A DNA stretch of 64,000 bases, taken from assembly GCF_000235625.1 (NCBI RefSeq), contig NZ_AGTR01000011.1:40404-104403 (forward strand). Direction: 5' to 3'. Below the pieces are notes generated by a model. That model had not been told where the DNA came from. It searched no databases and was given only the letters and a program-made list of their open reading frames with translations. The first letter of the stretch is position 1. Every line of letters begins with the position of its first letter. This DNA is from Marinobacter manganoxydans MnI7-9 (GTDB lineage Bacteria > Pseudomonadota > Gammaproteobacteria > Pseudomonadales > Oleiphilaceae). The position numbers were made by a program, and so were the translations under genes. Below, piece by piece: positions 16,329-24,960 of this stretch.

Positions 16329-18834
16329 GATGAATGGCCTCGACCGGGTCCAGCCGCGCCGCCCGCCATGCCGGATACAGCGCCACCGTCACCGAACAGA
16401 GAAACAGCAGCAGGCTGGGCAGCCAGACATGATCAAACATCAGCACCGGATAGACCCGGTCGGTAATGCCCGGAATGGTTTCCAGCGCCCCGCTGATCGA
16501 GGACAGGTCAATGCCGGCCTGGTTCAGCCAGTAGACCAGCGCACCGCCCGCCAGGGTTCCGGCCACCATGCCCAGTACCGCCAGAAAGAACGCCTCGAAC
16601 ACAATCGTCAGCAGCAACTGGACACCTCGGGTTCCCAGTGCCAGCATGACGCCCAGTTCCCGGGTCCGCTCCATCACCGACATCACCATGGTATTCATGA
16701 CCCCGATGGCCACCACGACAAAGACCACCGACAGAATGAGATAGAAATCCACCTGGCTCATTTCCACCATCTGCACAACCACCGGGAGCAGGGTTTCCCA
16801 GCCCTGGGCCTCCAGTCCGTCGTTAGTCAGAGGCAGCGACTGGTTCAGGGTTCTTGCCAGGGCCGCACTCTCTGCGCGGTCTGACAGCCTCAACACGATC
16901 CGCGAGACTTCGTCTTCCAGCAGGCCACCCAGGCGGCGGGCTGCGTTGATATTGGTGAAGACATACTCTGTGTCGAAAAGGTCACTGCCAGTGCGATAGA
17001 TACCGAGAATGGCCTGGGCACTGGAAGCAAGATCTCCGCCAGCCTGCTGGACCGTAATGACCAGCTTGTCCCCCAGCCGGGCACCCAACTCCTCGGCCAG
17101 TTTCTGGCCAATCACAATTCCCGCCTCCCCGGATTGAACATAAGTGCCCTGCTCCATGTATCTGAAAAGTTCCGTAACCGCCCTCTCCTGCTCCGGTGCA
17201 ATACCCACCAGCTCCACCGGCAGACTCTTCCCGGGGTTTGCCACCATGGCACGCAGCAATACCCTGGGTGCGGCAGCCTCAACCTCAAGACGCGCCTGCA
17301 ACTGCTGCTGCAGTGCCTGACTGTCGGCAATGCGAAAAGCTGGCGACAGATCGACGTCGTGGCCCTGCGCCATTACCTGCACATGCCCGCTAAGCTGCTG
17401 TGTCGAATTGTGAATCATCTGCTCAAAGAAACCATCGGCGAAAGCGTATAAGAACAGATAGGCCGCCAGCCCGAACGCAGTGGCCGAGGCGGTGATCACT
17501 GACCGTCGTGGATTGCGGAATACGGAGCGCAGTGCCATTTGCGCGAATATCAGCAGTCGATGATCAGACGTCACCTGCCAGTGGATCCGGCGGATACGGT
17601 TGATCATAGTGCGACGTGCGCCCATCGCCTCCAATGGACTGTTGCGGCTGGCCTTCCAGGCCGGGATGGCCGCTGCCAACAGAGCCACCGATATAACCAC
17701 GATGCCAATCACCACCAGACGCTGGAATTCAATGGTGGGATAGACGATACCGCTCAGGCCCGGCATGGTATCCATGGCCTTGATATAGGCGCTGAAGTCC
17801 AGCCCATGGGTACCGAAATAGCCCGTCAGTGACAGCCCCAATGCCAGACCCAACAGGTATCCCAGGCCCGCCAGGATGGCTGTTTCCAGAAGCACCAGCC
17901 AGACAATACGACTGCTGGGCGTACCCAACGCCATCATTACACCGAATTCCCGGCCACGCTCCAGTACCGACATCAGAATGGTGTTGACGATGCCGGCCGC
18001 CACCACCACAAACACCACGAAGATCACGATGTAGGCGACAGCATCGTGAAACGCAACCATTTGCACCAGCGACGGCATCAGCGCTGGCCACCCCAGGACT
18101 TCTACGTTCCAGGCCTGCATCTGATTCCGCAGGCCTGCAACCACCGCTTCAAGCCGGTCGGAATCCTCTACGCGGGACGCAATCTCGGTAAACCGCCCCT
18201 GAAAGGCATACAGCGCCTGGGCAGAGGCCAAGGGCATCTGGCCCACGAAGCCATCAATACGCTTGATACCGGTCTCGAATACGCCCACCACTTCGAACCG
18301 GTCGGCGCCAATAGAGCCGTCCGACGCCTGCACCACCAGTACCAGCTCGTCGCCCGGGGAGACATCCAGGGCACCGGCGGCATCGACGCCAACAAGAATT
18401 TCATTGCCGCGCTCCAGGTAGCGACCACGGACAATCGACCGGTCAAGCCGGGTGACCCGTGGCTCCGTCGCGCTGTCGACGCCCATCACCTGTAATGCCC
18501 GTGACTGGTCCTCACGGCTGGCCAGGGCATGGCCCGTCACCCGGGGGGTGGTTGCCGCCACACCGGCTACGGCCGATACCTCCTCTGTGAGATTCCAGCG
18601 CTCGGCCAGGGCAATGTTCATCTCCCGGTCATCGTGAAAGCCCCGCTGATGTACCTTCAGGTCGCCGGTCACATAGCCAGTCATGTTGTTGATCATCTGG
18701 GCGTTGATGCCATCAATGAATGCCCAGAGAAACACTAGCCCACCGACACCGACGGCCACCGACAACAGTGTGATGGCCGTACGCCGACGATTGACCTGAA
18801 GATTGCCAAAAGCCAGACGTAGCCACGCCATCAC
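16321..18834 (-). CDS. ABC permease with two fused FtsX-type halves
   Basis: The 837-residue product contains two tandem MacB/LolC-like units. Each has an N-terminal membrane helix, a periplasmic domain and an FtsX domain. The diagnostic segment appears twice, as NTILMSVLERGREFGVMMAL and NTMVMSVMERTRELGVMLAL. A single chain can thus supply both permease subunits that LolCE or a MacB dimer would provide. It overlaps the ATPase by four bases and the barrel gene by eight. Families of this type extract lipoproteins or lipids, or power tripartite systems; the substrate here is unknown. Confidence 0.88.
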   Translation of the reverse strand: MMAWLRLAFGNLQVNRRRTAITLLSVAVGVGGLVFLWAFIDGINAQMINNMTGYVTGDLKVHQRGFHDDREMNIALAERWNLTEEVSAVAGVAATTPRVTGHALASREDQSRALQVMGVDSATEPRVTRLDRSIVRGRYLERGNEILVGVDAAGALDVSPGDELVLVVQASDGSIGADRFEVVGVFETGIKRIDGFVGQMPLASAQALYAFQGRFTEIASRVEDSDRLEAVVAGLRNQMQAWNVEVLGWPALMPSLVQMVAFHDAVAYIVIFVVFVVVAAGIVNTILMSVLERGREFGVMMALGTPSSRIVWLVLLETAILAGLGYLLGLALGLSLTGYFGTHGLDFSAYIKAMDTMPGLSGIVYPTIEFQRLVVIGIVVISVALLAAAIPAWKASRNSPLEAMGARRTMINRIRRIHWQVTSDHRLLIFAQMALRSVFRNPRRSVITASATAFGLAAYLFLYAFADGFFEQMIHNSTQQLSGHVQVMAQGHDVDLSPAFRIADSQALQQQLQARLEVEAAAPRVLLRAMVANPGKSLPVELVGIAPEQERAVTELFRYMEQGTYVQSGEAGIVIGQKLAEELGARLGDKLVITVQQAGGDLASSAQAILGIYRTGSDLFDTEYVFTNINAARRLGGLLEDEVSRIVLRLSDRAESAALARTLNQSLPLTNDGLEAQGWETLLPVVVQMVEMSQVDFYLILSVVFVVVAIGVMNTMVMSVMERTRELGVMLALGTRGVQLLLTIVFEAFFLAVLGMVAGTLAGGALVYWLNQAGIDLSSISGALETIPGITDRVYPVLMFDHVWLPSLLLFLCSVTVALYPAWRAARLDPVEAIHHG

Positions 18835-19517
18835 GACCGTATTTCCTCACGCTCGACGCGGCCATCGCGGAGATGGATTACCCGCCGCGCGCGTTCCATC
18901 ACCATCGGGTCATGGGTGGAGAAGACAAAGGTAATGCCATGCTCGGCATTGAGCTTACGCATCAAGTCCAGTAGCGCCGCGCCGGTCGTGGAATCGAGAT
19001 TGGCCGTGGGCTCGTCGGCCAGGACAATCGCGGGCTTGCTGACAATCGCCCGGGCCACCGCAACACGCTGTTGCTGGCCGCCAGACAGTTCATGGGGCAG
19101 GCGCCGCTCCAGCCCTTGCAGGCCGACCTCCACCAGAATACGCCGGGCCTCGGCACGGCGCTCCCGAAACGGCACTCCGCGCAGCATCAGCACATACTCG
19201 ACGTTCTCCTGAGCCGACAGCACGCCAATCAGGTTGTATTCCTGAAATACAAAGCCAACCTTCCACAGCCGCAAAAGGGTCCGCTTCTTTCGGCTAAGCC
19301 CGGTGATTTCCTCACCCGCCACCAGAATGCGCCCGCTATCCGGCTCGTCCAGGGCTCCAATCTGATTCAATAGCGTGGTTTTACCCGATCCAGACGGGCC
19401 CACCAAGGTTGTGAACTCCCCGGCCTCAATGGCGACCTACACCTCTTCGAGCGCCTTGACGGACATTGAGTCCTGACGGTAGATCCGCGATTCGTTTAAG
19501 ACATGGAAGATGCTCAT
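18831..19517 (-). pseudogene. LolD-like ABC ATPase interrupted by an in-frame amber codon
   Basis: Read from the ATG at 19517 the frame encodes a LolD/MacB-type ATPase with A-loop region (SRIYRQDSM), Walker A GPSGSGKT, Q-loop FQEYN, signature LSGGQQQR, Walker B IVLADEP and H-loop STHDP. Codon 27 is TAG (19437-19439), between LEEV and VAIEAGEF. Everything else is intact and of normal length (about 228 residues). A restart at the TTG near 19406 would keep Walker A but lose the first strands and A-loop. A single-base change (for example from TCG, TTG, TGG or GAG) or a sequencing error could explain it. The gene is embedded between its LolA-like and permease partners. Confidence 0.85.
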
Positions 19518-19526
19518 GCCGGCCCC

Positions 19527-20273
19527 TCACTGTGGGTTGCGCAGCCGGCGCAATGAAAACAGATCCTCATCAATCGGCAGGTCGAATTCAATAGACTCAA
19601 TCGTGATCACCGTGCGGGACTCGGGGTTATCGGCGTCCACCATCGTCCAGCGGGTGGGTATCCGGCGCCCATCCATGGTTTCGATCTGGTCATAGGTCAT
19701 GCGCTTGACGATCTGATCGCGCTCGTCGTAGTAGGCAAGCGAAACCGGGATCGAGTCCTCCCGAACAGTGAATTCCAGGCGACTCCACACTACCGGGGCA
19801 TCAGGTCGGGGCGTCGAGACAACCCGATACACAGCCACCTCACCGGAATCGTCGGTTTCGACCAATTCGTGGGTGTAGTCCTCGACGAACGAGCTTTCCC
19901 TGACCAGGTCGTCGTTGCTGAAGTTGGAGCCCATCCATGGCTGGAGCATCATCGACGGTGGGATCTTGATGGTGCGATCAACTTTGGGCAAGTAATTCCA
20001 CATGGCATCGCCGATGCGCAGCGAGCCGATGCCGGCCTCTTTTTTGGGCGCGTGAATGCGAATCAACGTATGCTCCGGACGATTCATCCAGGCTTCCAGT
20101 TCCAGTGTGCGAGTCCAGTACTCAGACTCGATCCACATAGTGAAACGGCCGTGATTGCTGTCGGACCACAGAGTCTGTTCCATGCCTTCAATCAAGGAAA
20201 CTGCCGAGGGAGGGCCCGCGACAAGACGGCCTGATGCGGCAAACAAAAGGAGAACGCTGATCCAGACTCTCAT
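19527..20273 (-). CDS. LolA-like periplasmic protein (outer-membrane lipoprotein-sorting family)
   Basis: The 248-residue product has a signal peptide (MRVWISVLLLFAASG) followed by a LolA-like half-barrel fold; segments such as MWNYLPKVDRTIKIPPSMM and RIPTRWTMVD match the outer-membrane lipoprotein-sorting family PF17131. Members bind lipid or acyl groups in the periplasm. It lies nine bases before the ATPase start and heads the ABC module. A second member of the family is encoded at 56450-57298 in another module with a different inner-membrane engine. Confidence 0.83.
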   Translation of the reverse strand: MRVWISVLLLFAASGRLVAGPPSAVSLIEGMEQTLWSDSNHGRFTMWIESEYWTRTLELEAWMNRPEHTLIRIHAPKKEAGIGSLRIGDAMWNYLPKVDRTIKIPPSMMLQPWMGSNFSNDDLVRESSFVEDYTHELVETDDSGEVAVYRVVSTPRPDAPVVWSRLEFTVREDSIPVSLAYYDERDQIVKRMTYDQIETMDGRRIPTRWTMVDADNPESRTVITIESIEFDLPIDEDLFSLRRLRNPQ

Positions 20274-20291
20274 TGACTACTCCCTTTTCTA

Positions 20292-21227
20292 CTATGAGCT
20301 ACGGATCACCTTTGCCTCTTCCCCGACAGCGGAACCGCCATCTGTTTTCCCAGGCGCTTTAACAACGATCACCAAGCCAACAATTGTGATCCCTATACCG
20401 ATCATTTCCAGTGATGTGAAAGTTTCGCCGAACAAAAGCATTCCGATAGCGAGACCGAAAACAGGCGTTAAAAAGGTAAACGAATTGAGGCTGTTCAAGG
20501 GCGCGCTGGCGAGCAAGGCATACCAGAGCACAACCATCATTGCCGTTGCCGGAATGGCCAGAACGAACATGGCAGTGGTAAATGACCAGGTCCAGTCAAT
20601 CTCAAAGCCCTCGCCCAAGGTCACAGATGCTATTCCCAGAAACACTGAACCTATGACAAGCTGAATGCCCATCGACCAATAGATATCATCACTGCCGGCC
20701 TGGTATTTAAGCAGCACGTTTCCAATGGCGGTTCCGATGGCTCCACCAAGAACATAGACGGCCCCTGAAAATCTGGCGTTACCAAATTCCATCTCTGGCA
20801 TCGCTAGCACCACAACACCAATAAAACCGATCAAAAGGCCTACAAACACACGCCCGGTCACAACCTCTCGGACGATAAAAAATGAAAGAACCGCCGCAAA
20901 CAGCGGTTGCGCATTAGCCAGAACGGTTGCAAGTCCTGGCCCCAGTTTGCCAGCTCCTAAAAACATCCCTCCAAGCCCCATGCCCGTGTAACTGAAGCCA
21001 ATTGCGGCCAGTATCAGGAGCTGGCGAAGTGAATAACTGGGCCGACCACCTTTTGTAAAAGCGAGCAGAATCAGACAGAGCCCTGCCAGCAATGCGCGTA
21101 AAGCGGCAAAAAGCAAAGGTGGCGCGTCCGGCAACCCCACCACAATAAAAGGAAAGCAGATCGCCCAAAGAAAGGCGACAAGAACCATCCCAGCGACTGC
21201 ACGTATCGAAAGTGATTGGTTCACCAA
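20292..21227 (-). CDS. DMT/EamA family exporter, copy 1
   Basis: The 311-residue product has ten predicted membrane helices in two EamA repeats. It is strongly similar to the gene at 35687-36628, sharing segments such as AICFPFIVVGLPDAPPLLFA and YTGMGLGGMFLGAGKLGPG. The start is TTG, or the adjacent GTG, after AAAGGAG. It exports a small metabolite of unknown identity. It sits in a dense minus-strand run with 15-45 base gaps and may share the transcript starting near 24.05 kb. Confidence 0.87.
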   Translation of the reverse strand: MVNQSLSIRAVAGMVLVAFLWAICFPFIVVGLPDAPPLLFAALRALLAGLCLILLAFTKGGRPSYSLRQLLILAAIGFSYTGMGLGGMFLGAGKLGPGLATVLANAQPLFAAVLSFFIVREVVTGRVFVGLLIGFIGVVVLAMPEMEFGNARFSGAVYVLGGAIGTAIGNVLLKYQAGSDDIYWSMGIQLVIGSVFLGIASVTLGEGFEIDWTWSFTTAMFVLAIPATAMMVVLWYALLASAPLNSLNSFTFLTPVFGLAIGMLLFGETFTSLEMIGIGITIVGLVIVVKAPGKTDGGSAVGEEAKVIRSS

Positions 21228-21267
21228 CGGCTCCTTTATCTACCCGGCAGATGAGTAGAGCTTTTGT

Positions 21268-21918
21268 TCAAGCTTGCCGCCCCAATCCGCGCAACCGCGG
21301 CAAAAACCTGGGAGTTTTGTTGGCATAGTGCCGCCAGGCTTCCCCGAACGTTTTCTCTGCCTCTCGTTCCTCACTGATCGATAAGCGGGCATACATCCAG
21401 AGCAAAACCGGAAACATCGCCAGAGTTATAAGTGTTGGCCACTGCAGAAGGAAGCCAAACATAATCAAGACAAAGCCGACATACTGAGGATGCCGAACAT
21501 ACGAATAGAGCCCCGTCGTAGCCAGCTTTCGCTCTTTTTGCGCCGCGTACAGGGTTCGCCATCCGGCGGCAATCAAGTAAAAACCTCCACCTATAAACAC
21601 CGTACTCAACAAGTGGAAGGGGCCGAAATGGGGAGAACCCTGCCAACCAAAGAGCATTTCAAGCAAGTGCCCGCTATCGTGGGCAAGCCAATTCACATCC
21701 GGGTATTGGGTCTGAAGCCAACCGGACAGGAAATAGAGTGTCAGCGGGAACCCATACATCTCTGTGAATAATGCCACGAGAAACGCGCTGAACGCACCGA
21801 AGGATCGCCAGTCTCGTTGGGTCTGTGGCTTAAAAAAACTGAAAGCGAAGAAAATAAAGATCACCGAGTTTAGAACCACCAGTCCCCAAAGACCGTAATC
21901 GGACGAAGCATCAGTCAT
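21268..21918 (-). CDS. Isoprenylcysteine carboxyl methyltransferase-like (ICMT/PEMT) membrane protein
   Basis: The product has several membrane helices and the conserved C-terminal motif GLYSYVRHPQYVGF with a following ISEEREAEKTFG segment, typical of the methyltransferase/NnrU-like family. I chose the ATG at 21918, which overlaps the DUF2933 stop by eight bases, over the longer frame starting at 21990. A paralogue with the same YVRHPQY motif lies at 62731-63399. Substrate unknown; phospholipid or another membrane lipid is a fair guess from the family. Confidence 0.8.
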   Translation of the reverse strand: MTDASSDYGLWGLVVLNSVIFIFFAFSFFKPQTQRDWRSFGAFSAFLVALFTEMYGFPLTLYFLSGWLQTQYPDVNWLAHDSGHLLEMLFGWQGSPHFGPFHLLSTVFIGGGFYLIAAGWRTLYAAQKERKLATTGLYSYVRHPQYVGFVLIMFGFLLQWPTLITLAMFPVLLWMYARLSISEEREAEKTFGEAWRHYANKTPRFLPRLRGLGRQA

Positions 21919-22132
21919 CGCGTTGGCCTCCACTCTTGCCTTCCGGTTGATCGTGGTGATTATGGCCACCGTGATTCCCATGCCCTCCATGCATAAACAT
22001 ATGAATAAACGGGCATGCCAGAAGGATTAACCACGGCAAAGCACCCAGAAGGTGAACCTTATGTTCGCCCCAGAGCAAAACCAAAGCGATGACCGCAAAA
22101 ATTGCCAACGTAATCTTGAAACGCTTATCCAT
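21911..22132 (-). CDS. DUF2933 small membrane protein with His-rich tail
   Basis: Protein of 73 residues: two membrane helices, then a C-terminal tail GGHGNHGGHNHHDQ rich in histidine that could bind metal. DUF2933 proteins are common beside copper genes and ICMT-like methyltransferases. AAGGG lies upstream of the ATG. Translationally coupled to the methyltransferase. No function is established. Confidence 0.8.
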   Translation of the reverse strand: MDKRFKITLAIFAVIALVLLWGEHKVHLLGALPWLILLACPFIHMFMHGGHGNHGGHNHHDQPEGKSGGQRDD

Positions 22133-22174
22133 ATAGATTCCCTTTGGGAAAAGCTTGTCAGTGGGGCTTACTGG

Positions 22175-23248
22175 CTAGTATGCCTCTAGCGATATTTGGT
22201 GACCTATCCCGTCCAAAGAAACGTCATCAACAATTTCCAGAGAGCCCGGATCAAGCACCCAGAGCCTGGCTTCGGCCCGACTGGTGATTAATAGGCTGCC
22301 ATCGACGGGAGAGACCGCCAGGTGGTAAGGGGCCGGCGCCAGTGACACGCTATGGCGGATCCCGCTGGCAAGATCGATCCGGACGACCCGGTCGCCGCCC
22401 TTACTGGTTGCGTACAGTATCCCGCCGTCGGTGCTCAGGCCAACGCCATGAGATTCCGCCCCGACATCATACCTTGCCGCCACGGCGCCTTTGGAAAGCT
22501 CCAGGGCAACAACCTGGCCCGAGTCGACATCATTGACATAAAGCCGTTCGTTGCCGGGGGCGAGCACCATATGCTCCGGACTACCGCCAACCCGAAGATT
22601 GCGTTTGACGAACCAGTGCCGGGTATCCACTTCGCTGACCGTGCCGTTGCCGGTATTGCTGACCAGCAGAGACTGACCGTTGTCGGTCGCTACCACGTAG
22701 TTGGGCGCCGGGCCCGTCGCCACGGTTTCAACCAGCTGTCCGGATTCCAGGTCAACCACACTGATACCGCCGCCCATGGGGTGCGTGGAAACAGCGTAGC
22801 GACCGTCAGGGGTCACCAGTACATGGTGCACCGGCCCAGGCACCTCCAGCGTGCGGGCAATCGCGTTCGTGGAGGTATCGACAACATAGATCCGCCCGGT
22901 ATTGGCGTCTTCCGGAGCTGCCGCGGGCGCACCACCCCCATGATGGGCGGCATGCTCATCTTCCGTCACGCCCTCCGGGCGACTGACCGGTTCCTGGCTG
23001 TCGTGAGCGGTCAGGCTGCCGGCAACCAGATAGCGGCCATCGGGTGTCAGTGCCGAGCCATGGGTATTGATGGTCCCGCTGATCGTCGACGTTATCTGGT
23101 AACTTTCCAGATCAATAACGCCCACGGAATCCGCCGTCCCCATGGGTACGAATGCCCGGGCACTGTCTCCCATCGCCGTCAGGGACAGGCTCATCAGGAC
23201 AGTGGCTACCAGCGAGGAGCGCCACCGGTTACGCGCCTGGAGTTTCAT
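22175..23248 (-). CDS. Secreted YVTN/YncE-type beta-propeller protein
   Basis: The 357-residue product has a signal peptide and repeated blades of the form GVIDLESYQ, HVLVTPDGRY, YVNDVDSGQV, characteristic of YVTN/NHL propellers (about seven blades). A His-rich loop DEHAAHHGGG lies near residue 100 and may bind metal. GAAGAGGTGA provides a ribosome-binding site. Propellers of this kind are periplasmic binding or scaffolding proteins; no specific role can be read. It is in the run of genes downstream of the 24105 CopR box. Confidence 0.8.
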   Translation of the reverse strand: MKLQARNRWRSSLVATVLMSLSLTAMGDSARAFVPMGTADSVGVIDLESYQITSTISGTINTHGSALTPDGRYLVAGSLTAHDSQEPVSRPEGVTEDEHAAHHGGGAPAAAPEDANTGRIYVVDTSTNAIARTLEVPGPVHHVLVTPDGRYAVSTHPMGGGISVVDLESGQLVETVATGPAPNYVVATDNGQSLLVSNTGNGTVSEVDTRHWFVKRNLRVGGSPEHMVLAPGNERLYVNDVDSGQVVALELSKGAVAARYDVGAESHGVGLSTDGGILYATSKGGDRVVRIDLASGIRHSVSLAPAPYHLAVSPVDGSLLITSRAEARLWVLDPGSLEIVDDVSLDGIGHQISLEAY

Positions 23249-23301
23249 AAAATCACCTCTTCAGGCCGGGGTACAACGGGAATCAGATCTCTCTCGGTCA
23301 C

Positions 23302-23688
23302 TCAAATCGATTCAACAACCTTTAAAAGCATGTCCCTGACTTTTCCAGCAACCTGCTTGAGCTCGTCGTTATCAATAGCGGTCATGGAAGCCACGGGGTC
23401 TATCGCGCTGACCTCAATACCCTCCGCAACTTCGCGAAGAATGACGTTACAAGGCAGCATCGCACCGACACGAGGCTCCAGGCCAATGGCCTCCCAGGCC
23501 ATACCGGGATTACAGGCCCCAAGAATCCGGTACGCAGACATATCCTTGTCCAGCTTTTTCTTCATCGTGGCCTTGACGTCAATTTCCGTCAGCACCCCGA
23601 AGCCGTGATCGGTAAGCGCCTGACGCGTTCGTTTGTCCACCTCCTCGAAACCCGCATTGCCGATAAGTCGGTCAATCGTGTATGACAT
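23302..23688 (-). CDS. DUF302 domain protein
   Basis: From the ATG at 23688 (excellent AGGAGG eight bases upstream) the product has 128 residues and is a DUF302 protein throughout, with the characteristic RILGACNPGMAWEAI and GAMLPCNVILRE segments. DUF302 proteins are frequent in metal- and sulfur-related clusters; their biochemical role is unknown. It follows the small 117-residue gene by 11 bases. Confidence 0.88.
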   Translation of the reverse strand: MSYTIDRLIGNAGFEEVDKRTRQALTDHGFGVLTEIDVKATMKKKLDKDMSAYRILGACNPGMAWEAIGLEPRVGAMLPCNVILREVAEGIEVSAIDPVASMTAIDNDELKQVAGKVRDMLLKVVESI

Positions 23689-23699
23689 ACAACCTCCTG

Positions 23700-24053
23700 T
23701 TATTTTTTCATGGGTGGAATTTTCGAACAGCAAAACGGCTCATGCTTGGCATTGGCCCGGACGTTGTCGTCCGTATAGCGATACCACGCCAGTTTCCGCC
23801 GGGTCCACCAGCCCGCTTTCAACCGGCCTCCATGGAGCTCGATCAGCTCCAGCAGCTCATCGGTGGACCAATGGGTCCCATCGAAGGTGACATGCAGCTG
23901 GTTGCCCGGTTTGCGCTCGGCAAAATCGACACAGGGATGGTGGTTGAGTTCGTGGATGAAATCGTCCCACTCACTCTCGCCAAGGTCTTCGATGGCCAGT
24001 TTCCGGCGCAACAGAAACTGCGCCTGATTGCTTGCTTTGTGTGCTTTGGTCAT
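23700..24053 (-). CDS. Small conserved-looking protein, possible HMA-like fold
   Basis: Protein of 117 residues without signal peptide. The central part (EWDDFIHELNHHPCVDFAE, then NQLHVTFDGTHWSTDELLEL) has an alternating helix/strand pattern resembling ferredoxin-like HMA domains but lacks CxxC. I do not recognise a named family. GAGGTG precedes the ATG. It is the first gene after the CopR box at 24105-24121 and so probably responds to copper. Confidence 0.55.
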   Translation of the reverse strand: MTKAHKASNQAQFLLRRKLAIEDLGESEWDDFIHELNHHPCVDFAERKPGNQLHVTFDGTHWSTDELLELIELHGGRLKAGWWTRRKLAWYRYTDDNVRANAKHEPFCCSKIPPMKK

Positions 24054-24104
24054 GGGAGTGCACCTCGTTGCCTCGCTACCTACCCTCTATCACACCATGC
24101 CAAC

Positions 24105-24121
24105 CTGAACTGCGACTGAAT
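24105..24121 (-). promoter_or_regulatory. Predicted CopR box upstream of the 24.05-kb operon
   Basis: Gene-direction sequence ATTCAG-TCGCA-GTTCAG, then ten bases, then TGTGAT as a possible -10. The distance to the first start codon (24053) is 51 bases. Same architecture as the other six boxes. Confidence 0.72.
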
Positions 24122-24165
24122 ACAGGTGAAAATTCCAGGTGGACTTGACCCAGATCAAAGTGTAG

Positions 24166-24199
24166 ACAGAAACGGGCCCGGGGAGTATCCCGGGCCCGT
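24166..24199 (-). terminator. Terminator of the copIAB operon
   Basis: Perfect 11-base stem ACGGGCCCGGG/CCCGGGCCCGT (24172-24182 and 24189-24199) with a six-base loop, followed on the minus strand by TTTCTGTCT. It lies 11 bases beyond the copB stop, and the next CopR box begins about 50 bases further on. Confidence 0.85.
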
Positions 24200-24210
24200 C
24201 AGCCCCACGA

Positions 24211-24960
24211 TCAGAACGCGAGGCGGGCGCCGATCACGGCAAACCAGTCTTCCGTACCACCGCCCCCGGCTTTGGCGAAATCCGCGGTATCGCCGTACTT
24301 GCGCTCGTGCACCACACCCACATAGGGCGAGAACGTGCGGTCAATCAGGTCATAACTCAACCTGAGGCCGGTTTCGGTGGACACCAACCCCTTGCCGACG
24401 CCAATTTCCCGGTCCTCGCTGAACGCTACCGTCGCATCCAGAGTCGCATACAGGATCCAGTAGTTGGTCAACAGCCACTCGTATTCGGCATCCAGATCGG
24501 CGGATGTGTCGCCCTCGTCACTCATGTACAGGTTCGCATCGATCTCAAACCACTGGGGCGCCAGCCCGACAACACCGAGCACCGCGTACGTCCGGTCCGG
24601 ACCCTCGGGTGTGTCGAACCGGACGCCGGCTTTGGCATCAAAGAACTTGGAAATCGGCACCTGCCCCACCAGCTGGTTTTCCAGTGATTCGTAGGCCCGC
24701 TCCTCCAGGCTGTACTCACCTTTTGAAATCCACCGGAGTTTCAGCTCGTCGGTGCCGTAGAAGGAATCCGCATCCCAGACTCCCAGCTCCTCATCATCGT
24801 CACTGTAGCGGTATTCAAACTCCTCCAACTGCACACCCCAGGTCGTGAGCGGCTGCTTACGCGCGGTGGTGTCGGAAATCATCTCCTGAGCCGCTAACGC
24901 GGTTGGGAAGCCGATCGAAACGAGCAGGCTCACAGCACCCAGCAATCGGATACGGCTCAT
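24211..24960 (-). CDS. copB: Copper resistance protein B, outer membrane
   Basis: The 249-residue product matches CopB/PcoB barrels: signal peptide, then KLRWISKGEYSLEERAYE, GVRFDTPEGPDRTYAVLG and a C-terminal strand GARLAF. The Met-rich N-terminal extension seen in Pseudomonas CopB is absent. It overlaps the copA stop by four bases (ATGA) and is the last gene of copI-copA-copB. The protein is an outer-membrane barrel acting with CopA in periplasmic copper handling. Confidence 0.93.
   Translation of the reverse strand: MSRIRLLGAVSLLVSIGFPTALAAQEMISDTTARKQPLTTWGVQLEEFEYRYSDDDEELGVWDADSFYGTDELKLRWISKGEYSLEERAYESLENQLVGQVPISKFFDAKAGVRFDTPEGPDRTYAVLGVVGLAPQWFEIDANLYMSDEGDTSADLDAEYEWLLTNYWILYATLDATVAFSEDREIGVGKGLVSTETGLRLSYDLIDRTFSPYVGVVHERKYGDTADFAKAGGGGTEDWFAVIGARLAF

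Noticed and set aside
19437-19439. TAG read as pyrrolysine or another recoded residue
   Set aside because: No recoding machinery or downstream element is visible, and the residue lies in a variable linker; mutation or sequencing error is simpler.
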